Below, piece after piece: positions 53,129 to 63,270 of a stretch of 64,000 nt of DNA (within the stretch, counting starts at the first letter, position 1; every line of letters begins with the position of its first letter). The position numbers and the translations under genes are program-made. Origin of the DNA: Rhodopseudomonas_A palustris_F (GTDB lineage Bacteria > Pseudomonadota > Alphaproteobacteria > Rhizobiales > Xanthobacteraceae); assembly GCF_000013745.1 (NCBI RefSeq), contig NC_007925.1:434001-498000 (forward strand). Reading direction: 5' to 3'. Under the pieces are notes generated by a model. The model did no database searches, was not told the origin of the DNA, and saw only the letters and a program-made list of their open reading frames with translations.

Positions 53129-55402
53129 CTACCGCCCGAACAATCGCTCCACCAGCCAGCCGTCGAGGCCGCCGGCGGCTTCGGGCCGGGTGGTCTGCGC
53201 GCGCTGCGGCGCGCTGCGGCCGCCGCCGTTGACCGGGATCGGCGGGCTCGGCGCCTGCTGATAGTTCGACCCGCCCGGGCCCGATGCGGCATAACCGGGC
53301 TGCGACGCATAACCCTGCTGAGCCGTGCCCTGCTGCAGCAAACCCGGATCGCCGCGCGAACCGACCTGCGCCACCGTGGCGATGCCGGCTCCGGTCTGTC
53401 CGGCGCCTGGCAGCGGCAGCGGAGTCTGGCCCTGATGCGCCGTGCGCATGAACCTGGTCCACACCTCGACCGGCAGACCGCCGCCGGTGGCCTTCTTGGT
53501 CGGCGCGTTGTCGTCATTGCCGAGCCACACCCCGGTGACCAGTTTGCTGGTGAAGCCGATGAACCAGGCGTCGCGGAAATCCTGGCTGGTGCCGGTCTTG
53601 CCTGCCGCGGTCCAACCCGGAATCTCGGCCTTGCGGGCGGTGCCGGAAATCAGCGTCTCCTGCATCATGCTGTTCATCATCGCCACATAGCGCGGCTCGA
53701 TCACCTGCGCGGGCGCGTCCTGCGGCCGGTCGTACAACACCTTGTTGCCGTCGGCGGTGCGGATCTTCTCCACCACATGCGGCGCGGTGCCGAGCCCGCC
53801 ATTGGCGAACGGCGCATAGGCGCCGACCAGTTCGACCAGCGACACCCCGGAGGTGCCGAGCGCGATCGAGGCGTTGGCGTCGAGCTTGGAGGCGATGCCG
53901 AGCCTGTGCGCGGTGCGCACCACGCTCTTGGCGCCGACTTCCAGCCCGAGCCGCACCGCCACGGTGTTGAGCGACATCGCCAGCGCCTGCGTCAGCGTCA
54001 CCGCGCCGAAATATTCGTGGCTGTAGTTCTCCGGTCGCCAACCCTTGACGTCGATCGGGGCGTCCTGCCGGATGGTGTCGGGCGTCAGCCCGGCCTCGAG
54101 CGCGGTGAGATAGACGAACGGTTTGAACGCCGAGCCCGGCTGTCGCTTGGCGGTGACCGCGCGGTTGAACTGGCTGTCGGCGTAGTTGCGTCCGCCCACC
54201 ATGGCGCGCACCGCGCCGTCCGGCGTCATCGCCACCAGCGCGCCCTGCGAGACGTTGAACTTGACGCTCTTCGCCGCCAATTCGTCGATGATCGCGGCCT
54301 CCGCCACCGATTGCAGCTTCGGATCGATCGAGGTCTCGACGATGATCGAACGGTCGATCTGGCCGACCAGATCGTCGAGCACTTCGCCGATCCAGTCGGC
54401 GACGTAGTTGATGGTGCCGGCGCCGGACGGCTTCACCGTGCCGGACGGGTTGGCGCTCGCCACCTGGGCCTGCGCCGGCGTGATGAAGCCGGCGTCGGCC
54501 ATCGCGCCGAGCACGGTCTTGGCGCGGTTTTCGGCGCCTTCCGGATTGCGGTTCGGCGCCAACCGCGACGGCGATTTGACCAGGCCGGCCAGCATCGCGG
54601 CTTCCGCCAGCGTGACGTTTTTCGCCGATTTGCCGAAATAGCGCTGTGCCGCGGCTTCCACCCCATAGGCGCCGGAGCCGAAATACACCCGGTTGAGATA
54701 GAGTTCGAGAATTTCGCTTTTGGAATGCTTGCGCTCCAGCCATAGCGCCAGCTCGACCTCCTGCAGCTTGCGCTGCAGCGTGCGTTCCTGGGTCAGGAAC
54801 AGGTTCTTGGCGAGCTGCTGGGTCAGCGTCGAGCCGCCCTGCGACACCCCGCGATGCGCGATGTTGGCGGCGGCGGCCCGCGCGATGCCGATCGGGTCGA
54901 CGCCGTAATGATCGTAGAAGCGGCGGTCCTCGATGGCGATGAAGGCCTTCGGCAGATAGGGCGGCACATCCTTCAACGCGATATTGGTGCCGGCCTGTTC
55001 GCCGCGTGTCGCCAAGACGCTGCCGTCGAAGCCGACGATCTGGATGGTCGGCGGCCGTTTCGGGATTTCCAAGGACTGGATTGCCGGCAGATGCGCGCCG
55101 ACATAGATCAAGAGGCCGACCACCGCGATTACGCCCCAGATCGCGGTGACCGCGCCCCAATAGAACAGTTTGAAGATCGCCGCGCTGATCCGGCCGCGCG
55201 GCTTGCTCTTGGGTTTTTTCGGCGATTTGCCCGCCGGCTTCTTGGCGTCGGCTTTCTTCGCCGCGTCGGCTTTCGGCTTGATCAGCTTTTCGTCGGGCGG
55301 TCCGATGCGGTCCTGCACCGACAGCCGCAGGCCGGACAGCGACGACGACAAGTCGAACACCGGCTCCTGCCGCGCGCTGCCTTTCTTCTTGCCCCACGCC
55401 AT
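53129..55402 (-). CDS. Class A penicillin-binding protein (PBP1A-like)
   Basis: Bifunctional peptidoglycan glycosyltransferase and transpeptidase, 757 residues. A basic Lys/Pro cytoplasmic tail precedes one membrane helix (AVTAIWGVIAVVGLLIYVGA). GT51 motifs are EDRRFYDHYGVDP and QGGSTLTQQLAKNLFL. Transpeptidase motifs are GSAFKPF (S-x-x-K), SLN and KTGTSQDF. A Gly/Gln/Pro-rich tail ends the protein. Both catalytic centres look complete. Confidence 0.95.
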   Translation of the reverse strand: MAWGKKKGSARQEPVFDLSSSLSGLRLSVQDRIGPPDEKLIKPKADAAKKADAKKPAGKSPKKPKSKPRGRISAAIFKLFYWGAVTAIWGVIAVVGLLIYVGAHLPAIQSLEIPKRPPTIQIVGFDGSVLATRGEQAGTNIALKDVPPYLPKAFIAIEDRRFYDHYGVDPIGIARAAAANIAHRGVSQGGSTLTQQLAKNLFLTQERTLQRKLQEVELALWLERKHSKSEILELYLNRVYFGSGAYGVEAAAQRYFGKSAKNVTLAEAAMLAGLVKSPSRLAPNRNPEGAENRAKTVLGAMADAGFITPAQAQVASANPSGTVKPSGAGTINYVADWIGEVLDDLVGQIDRSIIVETSIDPKLQSVAEAAIIDELAAKSVKFNVSQGALVAMTPDGAVRAMVGGRNYADSQFNRAVTAKRQPGSAFKPFVYLTALEAGLTPDTIRQDAPIDVKGWRPENYSHEYFGAVTLTQALAMSLNTVAVRLGLEVGAKSVVRTAHRLGIASKLDANASIALGTSGVSLVELVGAYAPFANGGLGTAPHVVEKIRTADGNKVLYDRPQDAPAQVIEPRYVAMMNSMMQETLISGTARKAEIPGWTAAGKTGTSQDFRDAWFIGFTSKLVTGVWLGNDDNAPTKKATGGGLPVEVWTRFMRTAHQGQTPLPLPGAGQTGAGIATVAQVGSRGDPGLLQQGTAQQGYASQPGYAASGPGGSNYQQAPSPPIPVNGGGRSAPQRAQTTRPEAAGGLDGWLVERLFGR

Positions 55403-55559
55403 CCGAAAACGCCCACCCGACAGATGGGCTAGCTTAGGCGGCGGGATTTAAAGCCGCGTTAAACGACGGTTAAGGCTACGGTTCCGGGAATGCGAGAAAG
55501 CCCTGCGGCACAGGGCTTTCATCGCTGCTTAACCTTACCGGCGATTGCCGCTTTTCAGC

Positions 55560-57053
55560 TCAAATCCCCGCCATCATCACGTATTTGATCTCGACATAGT
55601 CCTCCATGCCGTGATGCGAGCCTTCGCGGCCGAGGCCACTTTCCTTGACGCCGCCGAACGGCGCCACTTCGGTGGTGATCAGCCCGGAATTGACGCCGAC
55701 CATGCCGGCCTCCAGCGCTTCAGCGACGCGCCACACCCGGCCGAGATCGCGGGCGTAGAAGTAGGAGGCGAGCCCGAAAGGCGAGTCGTTGGCGAGCTTG
55801 ATCACTTCCTCTTCGGTTTTGAAGCGGAACACCGGCGCCAGCGGGCCAAAAGTTTCCTCATGCGCCACCAGCGCGTCGGGCTTGACGTTGGCGAGCACGG
55901 TCGGCTCGAAGAACGTGCCGCCGCGCGCATGGCGCTTGCCGCCGATCACGATGGTGGCGCCGTTGGCAACGGCGTCGGCGATGTGGCGCTCGGTCTTCTC
56001 CACCGCGGCCTGATTGATCAGCGGGCCTTGGGTGACGCCGGGCTCGGTGCCGTCGCCGATTGTCATGGCGCCGACCTTGGCGGCGAGTTTCTCGACAAAG
56101 GCGTCATAGACGCCGTCCTGGACGTAGATCCGGTTGGCGCAGACGCAGGTCTGGCCCATGTTGCGATATTTCGACACCATCGCGCCGTCCACCGCGGCAT
56201 CGACATCGGCGTCGTCGAACACGATGAACGGCGCGTTGCCGCCGAGCTCGAGCCCGAGCTTCTTCACGCCCACCGCGGCCTGCTGATACAGGATCTTGCC
56301 GACTTCGGTGGAGCCGGTGAAGCCGACGAAGCGCACCGCCGGATGCTCGCACAACACCTTGCCGATCGCCGAGGCGTGGCCGGTGACGATGTTGAACACG
56401 CCGTTCGGCAGTCCGGCCTGCTCCGCCAAGGCGGCGAGCGCCAGCGCCGAGAACGGCGTCTCGTTGGCGGGCTTCAGTACCACGGTGCAGCCGGCGGCGA
56501 GCGCCGGCGACACCTTGCGGGTGATCATCGAATTGGGAAAATTCCACGGCGTGATCGCGCCGCACACCCCGATCGGCTGCTTGATGGCGATCAGCCGGGC
56601 ATCCGGCCGCTGCGTCGGAATGGTCTCGCCATAAACCCTGCGGGCTTCCTCGGCGAAGAACTCCACATAGGCGGCGCCGATGTCGACTTCGCCGAGTGCT
56701 TCGGTCAGCGGCTTGCCTTGTTCGGAAGTGAGGATCAGCGCCAGATCTTCGCGGTTGGCGACGATCAGTTCGTACCATTTGCGCATGATGTTGGAGCGCT
56801 GCTTGGCGGTGAGTTTAGCCCAGGCCGGAAACGCACGTTGCGCCGCTTCCACCGCCTGCGTGGCTTCGGTCGCTCCGAGCTTCGGCACCCGGCCGAGTTC
56901 GAGGTCGTTGACCGGGTTGCTGACAACGGTCTCAGGCGTGCCGGTCCATTGCCCGTCGATGTAGCAGGCCTCGCGCAACAGCGCGGGATGCTTCAGACGA
57001 TCGCGCAGCGAAAGCGCAGTGGATTGGGAACGGGCGGCAGCGGTGGTCGACAT
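55560..57053 (-). CDS. gabD: NAD(P)+-dependent succinate-semialdehyde dehydrogenase
   Basis: Oxidises succinate semialdehyde to succinate, the last step of 4-aminobutyrate breakdown. 497 residues, normal for the family. The nucleotide site is FTGSTEVGKILYQ, the catalytic Glu is in KKLGLELGGNAPFIVFDDAD and the catalytic Cys in MGQTCVCANRIYVQ. The N-terminus KHPALLREACYIDGQW is typical of GabD. Assignment rests on overall family similarity; related aldehyde substrates are possible. Confidence 0.9.
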   Translation of the reverse strand: MSTTAAARSQSTALSLRDRLKHPALLREACYIDGQWTGTPETVVSNPVNDLELGRVPKLGATEATQAVEAAQRAFPAWAKLTAKQRSNIMRKWYELIVANREDLALILTSEQGKPLTEALGEVDIGAAYVEFFAEEARRVYGETIPTQRPDARLIAIKQPIGVCGAITPWNFPNSMITRKVSPALAAGCTVVLKPANETPFSALALAALAEQAGLPNGVFNIVTGHASAIGKVLCEHPAVRFVGFTGSTEVGKILYQQAAVGVKKLGLELGGNAPFIVFDDADVDAAVDGAMVSKYRNMGQTCVCANRIYVQDGVYDAFVEKLAAKVGAMTIGDGTEPGVTQGPLINQAAVEKTERHIADAVANGATIVIGGKRHARGGTFFEPTVLANVKPDALVAHEETFGPLAPVFRFKTEEEVIKLANDSPFGLASYFYARDLGRVWRVAEALEAGMVGVNSGLITTEVAPFGGVKESGLGREGSHHGMEDYVEIKYVMMAGI

Positions 57054-57197
57054 CAGCTTTGCTCCAGCGCGGGGTGGACGGGGGCCGGCGGCCCGGATCG
57101 TTCATCGGCGCTGGATTATAGCCACGAAACAGCCGGCGTGCATCGGGCGCGCCGGCTCAGCTGACGATCTGTTGATGCGCCGATCGCGCCGCGCGGC

Positions 57198-57527
57198 TCA
57201 GGCCGCGCCGCGCAGATAGGTTTCGCGGCGGCCGATCATCCGCTCGGCGGCGATGCGGGCGTCGGCCTTGGTAGCGGTGGCGCAGATCCGATATTCCAGC
57301 GGCGGAAACGGAGCGGCGTTGCGCCGCCCAAAGAACGACGCCAACGAGCGCGGCGTCACCTGCAATCCGGCCAGCGCCTGCGCGACATTGTCGACGGCGC
57401 CGAAATCGAACAATTCGCCGGTGTTGGCGTATCGCACTTCGTAGATCCCAGGACCGATCGGGGCCTCGATATTTTCGCCACGTCCCGGCCGCGGATAAGA
57501 TTTCCAGCCGCCCCAGCCTACAATCAT
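57198..57527 (-). CDS. Small hypothetical protein
   Basis: A 109-residue soluble protein with no recognised function. Its centre reads APIGPGIYEVRYANTGELFDFG, slightly like the start of a GIY-YIG fold, and it ends AERMIGRRETYLRGA. The YEVRYANTGELFDFG segment recurs in proteins from related bacteria. ATG 57527 (MIVGWGGWKSY) is chosen because upstream in-frame residues lack protein character. Confidence 0.6.
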   Translation of the reverse strand: MIVGWGGWKSYPRPGRGENIEAPIGPGIYEVRYANTGELFDFGAVDNVAQALAGLQVTPRSLASFFGRRNAAPFPPLEYRICATATKADARIAAERMIGRRETYLRGAA

Positions 57528-57815
57528 GGTCTGCCTTTCGCAGCCGATGGGCCGCATGTTGTTTGCTGCACAGAGCTGATGTCTGCGGCAGCGTGCAAAT
57601 GGTTCAGCGTCGAATGTCTTCGCGCTCGGGTTCCGTTGCCGCATCCAAGGCGGCATGTCCGATTTTGAACATCGTTACGCAACAAACGTTCCGCCGCCGT
57701 TGCCGGCGGCGGGCGTTCCGGGAATTGCCTGGCGTTATCGTAAACAACTCACGCTTGCCGGATCGCATTCTGCGGACAACACTCCGGTTCCAAACAAGAC
57801 CAGCGGGAGGATGCC

Positions 57816-59003
57816 ATGCGGGAACAAGCGCAGATCGATCAGTTTTTGCGGCAGCACGCCGACACCGGGGAGATCCCCGGCGTGGTGGCGATCGCCGCGA
57901 CCGGCAGCGACATCGTGTATCAGGGCGCGTTCGGCCGCCGCGACCTGTCGAAGCCGGATCCGATGACGCCGGACAGCGTGTTCTGGATCGCCTCGATGAC
58001 CAAGGCGATTACCGCCGCCGCCGCGATGCAGCTGGTGGAACAGGGAAAATTGTCGCTGGACCAACCGATCGGTGGACTGCTGCCGGAGTTGGCGGCGCCG
58101 CAAGTGCTGGACGGCTTCGACGCCGAGGGCAATCCGCGGCTGCGGCCGGCGACCACCCGGATCACGCTGCGTCATCTGCTCACCCACACCTCGGGACTGT
58201 GCTACGACATGTGGAACGCCGACATGGTGGCGTACCGCGACAAGTTCGGGGTACCGCCGATCACCTCGTGCCGGCACGCCGCGCTGCAGGTTCCGATCAT
58301 GGCGGAGCCCGGCAGCCGCTGGGAATACGCCATCGGCCTCGATTTCGTCGGCAAGGCGATCGAGGCCGCGACCGGGATGCGGCTCGACGCCTATCTACGC
58401 GACCACATCCTGGCGCCGCTCGGCATGACCGACACCGCGTTCAAGATCGGCGCGGCGCAGCGCCAGCGGCTGGTGGCGATGCATTTTCGCGGTCCCGATG
58501 GATCGCTGGCGCCGATCCCGTTCGAGCTGCCGCAGGAGCCGGAATTCCACATGGGCGGCGGCGGCCTCTACGGCACCGCGTCGGACTACATCAAGTTCAC
58601 CCAGATGATCCTCAACCAGGGCCGCGGCAACGGCAACCAGATCTTGAAGCCGGAAACCGTGGCGCAGATGAGCCAGAACCACATCGGCGAGCTGTGCGTC
58701 GGCAAGATGAACTCGGCGATCGCGTTCGCTACCAACGACGTCGATCTTTATCCCGACATGGACAAGAAGTGGGGACTGAGCTTCCTGATCAATACCGCGC
58801 CGACCCCGGAGGGCCGCAGCCCCGGCAGCCTGGCCTGGGCCGGGCTGGCGAATACCTACTACTGGATCGACCCATCGCGCGACATCTGCGGGGTGATCCT
58901 GATGCAGGTGTTGCCGTTCGCCGACCCGAAATGCCTCGCGGCATTTTCCGGCTTCGAACGCGGCGTCTATGCCGGTCTCGACGCCGCGCAACGCGCAGCG
59001 TGA
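57816..59003 (+). CDS. Beta-lactamase/esterase-family serine hydrolase
   Basis: A 395-residue protein of the class C beta-lactamase/penicillin-binding-like family. The catalytic Ser-x-x-Lys is ASMTK (Ser60, Lys63), in FWIASMTKAITAAAAM. The family Tyr is expected in SRWEYAIGLDFVG, and GGGGLYGTASDYIKF marks the H/K-x-G region. There is no signal peptide, so it probably acts as a cytoplasmic esterase rather than a resistance enzyme. Substrate unknown. Confidence 0.88.
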   Translation: MREQAQIDQFLRQHADTGEIPGVVAIAATGSDIVYQGAFGRRDLSKPDPMTPDSVFWIASMTKAITAAAAMQLVEQGKLSLDQPIGGLLPELAAPQVLDGFDAEGNPRLRPATTRITLRHLLTHTSGLCYDMWNADMVAYRDKFGVPPITSCRHAALQVPIMAEPGSRWEYAIGLDFVGKAIEAATGMRLDAYLRDHILAPLGMTDTAFKIGAAQRQRLVAMHFRGPDGSLAPIPFELPQEPEFHMGGGGLYGTASDYIKFTQMILNQGRGNGNQILKPETVAQMSQNHIGELCVGKMNSAIAFATNDVDLYPDMDKKWGLSFLINTAPTPEGRSPGSLAWAGLANTYYWIDPSRDICGVILMQVLPFADPKCLAAFSGFERGVYAGLDAAQRAA

Positions 59004-59008
59004 GGAGT

Positions 59009-59213
59009 TAGAGCACTTTCAGTTGGATTGAAGCATCCAACACAAATCCGGTCGTCATTCCGGATTGCGAGTTCGCAAGAACGAGCAAGTCCGGAATCCA
59101 TATCCCCTGCAGGGGTTATGGATTCCGGGCTCGCTCGCAGCTATCGCTGCTCGCGCCCCGGAATGACAGTCTGGGAATGTTGAAGCGCATCAATCAAACT
59201 CGAAAAGTCTCTA
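59009..59213. repeat. Interspersed repeat family A, copy 2
   Basis: Similar to 18738-18939 over about 200 bases, with shared GATTGCGAGTTCGCAAGAAC, CCTGCAGGGGTTATG, GATTCCGGGCTCGC, CGCCCCGGAATGACAG and CGAAAAGTCTCTAG. It directly follows the serine hydrolase stop and, with the family D element, fills the 410-base gap to the PfkB gene. Confidence 0.85.
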
Positions 59214-59273
59214 GCCGTCATCCGGAAACTAACCGGCCTTGCCGCGAAGACAATGAGGCACTGAGCTCAACCC

Positions 59274-59361
59274 GTCATGGCCGGGCTCGTCCCGGCCATC
59301 CACGCCCACAAGCGACGTCTTGCCTGTTTCCGTAGATGGCCGGGACAAGCCCGGCCATGAC
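59274..59361. repeat. Interspersed repeat family D, copy 2
   Basis: Starts GTCATGGCCGGGCTCGTC and ends GACAAGCCCGGCCATGAC, inverted ends around a GC-rich interior. Confidence 0.88.
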
Positions 59362-59413
59362 GCGGAGAGGTGAGCGCACTTCAGGAAGCGCGGGCGTCGC
59401 GCAACTAACTCGC

Positions 59414-60415
59414 TTACACCGGCAACCCGTTCTGCTGCGCCAAATCCTTCAACGACACTTGCGGGCGGGCGCCGATGTGCTGGATCACCTCGCCGGCGGC
59501 GAGCGCGCCGAGCCGGCCGGCGTCCTCGAAGCTGGTACCGCGCACCAGCCCGAACAGGAAGCCGGCGGCGAACAGGTCGCCGGCGCCGGTGGTGTCGACC
59601 AGCTTGTCGATTCGCGAGGCCGGGACGAGGGTAATGCTGTCGGGCGCCACCACCGCGCAGCCCTTTTCACTGCGGGTAACGACGCCGAGTGCCACGTCCT
59701 GCTGCAGCTGGTTCAGCGCGGTGTCGAAATCGGCGGTCTGGTACAACGAGTGCAATTCGGATTCGTTGGCGAAGATCATGTCGACGGTGCCGGTGCGCAT
59801 CAGCTCGAGGAATTCGGAGCGATAGCGGTCGACGCAGAACGGATCCGACAGCGTCAGCGCCACCTGGCGCTCGGCGGCGTGCGCGATCTTCGAGGCCTTC
59901 AGGAACGCCTCCTTGGCGTTCTTCGGATCCCACAGATAGCCTTCCAGATAGATCAGCGAGGCGGCCGCGATCTGCGCCGGATCGATGTCGTCGGGGCCGA
60001 GATCCTGCGCCGCGCCGAGATAGGTGTTCATGGTGCGCTCGCCGTCCGGCGTCACCAGAATGTAGGTGCAGCCGGAGGCCGGGCCGCCCAAAGCCGGCTT
60101 GGTGTCGAACGCCACTTGCGCGGCGCGGATGTCGTGGCTGTACAGCCGGCCGATCTGGTCGTCCTTGATCTTGCCCACATAGGCGGCGCGGGCGCCGAAA
60201 TTGGCCAGGCCGACGATGGTGTTGGCGGCCGAGCCGCCGGACATTTCCACCGCCTGGCTCATCTGCGCATAGATCGCAGCGGCGCGCGGCTCGTCGATCA
60301 GCGTCATGCTGCCCTTCACCATGCCGTGCTTGATCAGGAAGTCGTCTTCGGTTGGCGCCAGCACGTCGAAGATGGCGTTGCCGATTCCGAGCACGTCGTA
60401 TTTCGCTGAGGTCAT
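59414..60415 (-). CDS. PfkB-family carbohydrate/adenosine kinase
   Basis: ATP-dependent sugar or nucleoside kinase, 333 residues. PfkB signature 1 is GGSAANTIVGLANFGARAAY and signature 2 is DTTGAGDLFAAGFLFG with the catalytic Asp. The N-terminus KYDVLGIGNAIFDVLAPTED resembles adenosine-kinase-like proteins common in alphaproteobacteria. Exact substrate, adenosine or a sugar, is open. Divergent from murJ. Confidence 0.93.
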   Translation of the reverse strand: MTSAKYDVLGIGNAIFDVLAPTEDDFLIKHGMVKGSMTLIDEPRAAAIYAQMSQAVEMSGGSAANTIVGLANFGARAAYVGKIKDDQIGRLYSHDIRAAQVAFDTKPALGGPASGCTYILVTPDGERTMNTYLGAAQDLGPDDIDPAQIAAASLIYLEGYLWDPKNAKEAFLKASKIAHAAERQVALTLSDPFCVDRYRSEFLELMRTGTVDMIFANESELHSLYQTADFDTALNQLQQDVALGVVTRSEKGCAVVAPDSITLVPASRIDKLVDTTGAGDLFAAGFLFGLVRGTSFEDAGRLGALAAGEVIQHIGARPQVSLKDLAQQNGLPV

Positions 60416-60559
60416 GAGATTTGTCCCGTAGGGCGATGCGAGCGCGGAAAATCCGGGCGAGCTCGGCCGGCATGCGCGGAGGCAGGTTTGTCAAATAGGA
60501 TGGCGCGACCTATCACGTTCGCCCCGACGCCAGCAAGGTTGCACCCTGCCGATGGTTTC

Positions 60560-62113
60560 ATGATTCGCCCGCTGCTCACCGTCTCCTCCGGCACCCTGGC
60601 GTCGCGGCTGTTGGGATTCGTTCGCGATGCACTGGTGGCCGCCTTGCTTGGCGCGGGGCCGGTGGCGGACGCTTTTCTGGTGGCATTTCAGCTGGTCAAT
60701 GTGATCCGCCGACTGCTGACCGAAGGCGCGCTGAACGCCGCTCTGGTGCCGGCCTGGCTGCGGTTGCGCGACGCCCAGGGGGCTGCCGCGGCGGCGGCGT
60801 TCGCCGGGCGGGTGCTCGGCACCGTCAGCGCGGCTTTGGTGGCGGCGGCGGTGCTGATCGGATTGGCGATGCCGCTGTTGATCGCGCTGCTGGCGCCGGG
60901 CTTCGTCGGCGGGCCGAGCCTGGCGCTGGCGGTCGACAATGCCCGGCTGATGTTGCCTTATTTGGCTTTCGCAGGCCCCGTCACGGTGCTGATGGGGGTG
61001 CTGAACGCGCAGCAGCGCTTTGCGCTGACCGCGTTCTCGCCCTTGTTGTTCAATCTGGCGCTGATCGGCGTGATGGTCGCGTTGCTGCTGCGGCCTCACG
61101 ATGCCGCCCAGGCCGCGCTGCTGATGGCCGCCACCATCGGCGCCGCCGGGCTGCTGCAACTTTCGATGCTGGTATGGCGGCGCGGCGCGGCGGTGGCCGG
61201 GCCGTTGCGAATTTCTTTCGACGGCGAGATGCGCGGCTTCTTCGCCAAGGCGGTTCCCGGCATGCTGGCGAATTCCGGCCCGCAATTGCTGATCGTCGGC
61301 GGCGCGATCATCGCGTCGCACGCGCCGGCCGTGGTGTCGTGGCTGTATTTCGCCAACCGGCTGATCGAATTGCCGCTCGGCATCGTCGGCACCGCGATGG
61401 GCACCGTGCTGGTGCCGGAACTGACCCGCGCGGTGCAGGGTGGCGACAAGGCTGCGATCGCGCAGGCGGAATCCCGCGCGCTGGAGCTCGCGGTCGGGCT
61501 GGCGCTGCCGGCGATGCTGGGGCTGATCGTGCTCAGCGAGCCGATCGTGCGGCTGTTGTTCGAACACGGCGCGTTCGGCGCCGCCGACGCCGCAGCCACC
61601 GCGCAGGCTTTGGCGTTTCTGGCGCTGGGCCTGCCGGCGCATGTGGCGGTGAAGGCGATCGCGCCGGCGTTTTTCGCCCGCGACAACACACGCGCGCCGC
61701 TCAACGCCATGCTCGGCGGGCTAGGTCTCGCGATCGTGGCCGCGATGCCGCTGGGCGCGCTGTTCGGGGCGAGCGGCATCGCCGCGGCGGTGGCGCTGGG
61801 GGCCTGGGGCTCGGCCTGGCTGTTGATCCGCAAGGCCGCGGCCTCATTCGGCTTCGCGGTCGACGTTTTGGCGCGACGGCGATTGGTCCTGATCGCGGTC
61901 GCAGCAGCGGCGATGGCCGGGCTGTTGTGGCTGAAGGCCGCGTTCGCGCTGCCGCTGGTGGCGGGCGCGAGCATCGCCATACAGGCGCTGGCGCTCGGCC
62001 TGGTGATCACGGGCGGCATCATCATCTATGGCGGGCTGTTGATGCTGCTCGGCGTCGTCAACCCCTCAGACCTGCTCCGCGCGCTGCAGCGGCCGGATCG
62101 CTTGCGCGACTGA
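60560..62113 (+). CDS. murJ: Lipid II flippase MurJ
   Basis: Moves the peptidoglycan precursor lipid II across the inner membrane. 517 residues with about fourteen hydrophobic helices. The N-terminus SGTLASRLLGFVRDALVAALLG is the MurJ/MviN signature, with ADAFLVAFQLVNVIRRLLTEGALN following. Later FANRLIELPLGIVGTAMGTVLVP and LFEHGAFGAADAAATAQAL are diagnostic. ATG 60560 is chosen; the upstream frame reads into the divergent gene's leader. trpS follows. Confidence 0.96.
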   Translation: MIRPLLTVSSGTLASRLLGFVRDALVAALLGAGPVADAFLVAFQLVNVIRRLLTEGALNAALVPAWLRLRDAQGAAAAAAFAGRVLGTVSAALVAAAVLIGLAMPLLIALLAPGFVGGPSLALAVDNARLMLPYLAFAGPVTVLMGVLNAQQRFALTAFSPLLFNLALIGVMVALLLRPHDAAQAALLMAATIGAAGLLQLSMLVWRRGAAVAGPLRISFDGEMRGFFAKAVPGMLANSGPQLLIVGGAIIASHAPAVVSWLYFANRLIELPLGIVGTAMGTVLVPELTRAVQGGDKAAIAQAESRALELAVGLALPAMLGLIVLSEPIVRLLFEHGAFGAADAAATAQALAFLALGLPAHVAVKAIAPAFFARDNTRAPLNAMLGGLGLAIVAAMPLGALFGASGIAAAVALGAWGSAWLLIRKAAASFGFAVDVLARRRLVLIAVAAAAMAGLLWLKAAFALPLVAGASIAIQALALGLVITGGIIIYGGLLMLLGVVNPSDLLRALQRPDRLRD

Positions 62114-62180
62114 CGCGCGCGTGGCAGAGCACGGCGCCTGACGGCAAAGAATGGCGCAAGACGCTCGCGGGAACAGCAAC

Positions 62181-63230
62181 ATGACGATCGAACGGGTTTT
62201 CTCCGGCGTGCAGCCGACCGGCAATCTCCATCTCGGCAACTACCTCGGCGCGATCGTCAATTTCGTCAAACTGCAGGACACCCACAACTGCATCTATTGC
62301 GTGGTCGATCTGCACGCCATGACCATGCCGATTTCGGTCTGGGGCGGCCCGGACGAACTGCGACGCCATACCCGCGAGGTGACCTCGGCCTTCATCGCCT
62401 CCGGCATCGACCCCAAGAAGCAGATCATCTTCAACCAGAGCCAGGTCTCCGAACACGCCGAACTGGCCTGGGTGTTCAACTGCGTGGCCCGTCTCGGCTG
62501 GCTCAACCGGATGATCCAGTTCAAGGAAAAGGCCGGCAAGGATCGCGAGAACGCCTCGGTTGGACTTTATGATTATCCGGTGCTGATGGCGTCCGACATT
62601 CTGGTGTATCGCGCCACCCATGTGCCGGTCGGCGAGGACCAGAAGCAGCACATGGAGCTCACGCGCGATATCGCGCAGAAGTTCAACAACGATTTTTCCG
62701 CCTCGATCGCCGCGCAAGGCTATGGCGAGGCGTATTTCCCGCTGCCGGAGCCGGTGATCACCGGCCCGGCGACGCGGGTGATGAGCCTGCGCGACGGCAC
62801 CAAGAAGATGTCGAAGTCGGACCCGTCGGATTATTCGCGGATCAACCTCACCGACGACGCCGACGCCATCGCGCAAAAGATCCGCAAGGCCAAGACCGAT
62901 CCGGAGCCGTTGCCGAGCGAGGAAAAGGGCCTCGAGCCGCGCCCCGAGGCCGACAATCTGGTCGGCATCTATGCGGCTTTGGCCGGCAAGCCGAAATCCG
63001 AGGTGCTGGCCGAATTCGGCGGCGCGCAGTTCTCCGGCTTCAAGTCGAATCTGGTGGATCTGGCGGTGTCGAAACTGGCCCCGCTCGCCGCCGAGATGAA
63101 GCGGCTGACCGCCGATACGACTTACGTCGATCAGGTATTGGCCGACGGCGCCGACCGCGCCCGCGTCATCGCCGCCGAGACCATGAATGCGGTGAAGGAC
63201 ATCGTCGGCCTGGTGCGCAAAAAGGGCTGA
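62181..63230 (+). CDS. trpS: Tryptophanyl-tRNA synthetase
   Basis: Charges tRNA-Trp with tryptophan, class I synthetase, 349 residues. The HIGH-type motif is TGNLHLGNYLGAI and the KMSKS motif KKMSKSDPSDYSRI, both intact. VPVGEDQKQHMELTRDIAQ contacts tryptophan and ATP. The start MTIERVFSGVQPTG at 62181 is the family's; the longer frame adds ten non-family residues. Follows murJ, as in many alphaproteobacteria. Confidence 0.98.
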   Translation: MTIERVFSGVQPTGNLHLGNYLGAIVNFVKLQDTHNCIYCVVDLHAMTMPISVWGGPDELRRHTREVTSAFIASGIDPKKQIIFNQSQVSEHAELAWVFNCVARLGWLNRMIQFKEKAGKDRENASVGLYDYPVLMASDILVYRATHVPVGEDQKQHMELTRDIAQKFNNDFSASIAAQGYGEAYFPLPEPVITGPATRVMSLRDGTKKMSKSDPSDYSRINLTDDADAIAQKIRKAKTDPEPLPSEEKGLEPRPEADNLVGIYAALAGKPKSEVLAEFGGAQFSGFKSNLVDLAVSKLAPLAAEMKRLTADTTYVDQVLADGADRARVIAAETMNAVKDIVGLVRKKG

Positions 63231-63270
63231 ACTTGCTGGCAGATTGCGCGTCCTATCCGCTCATCGGGGC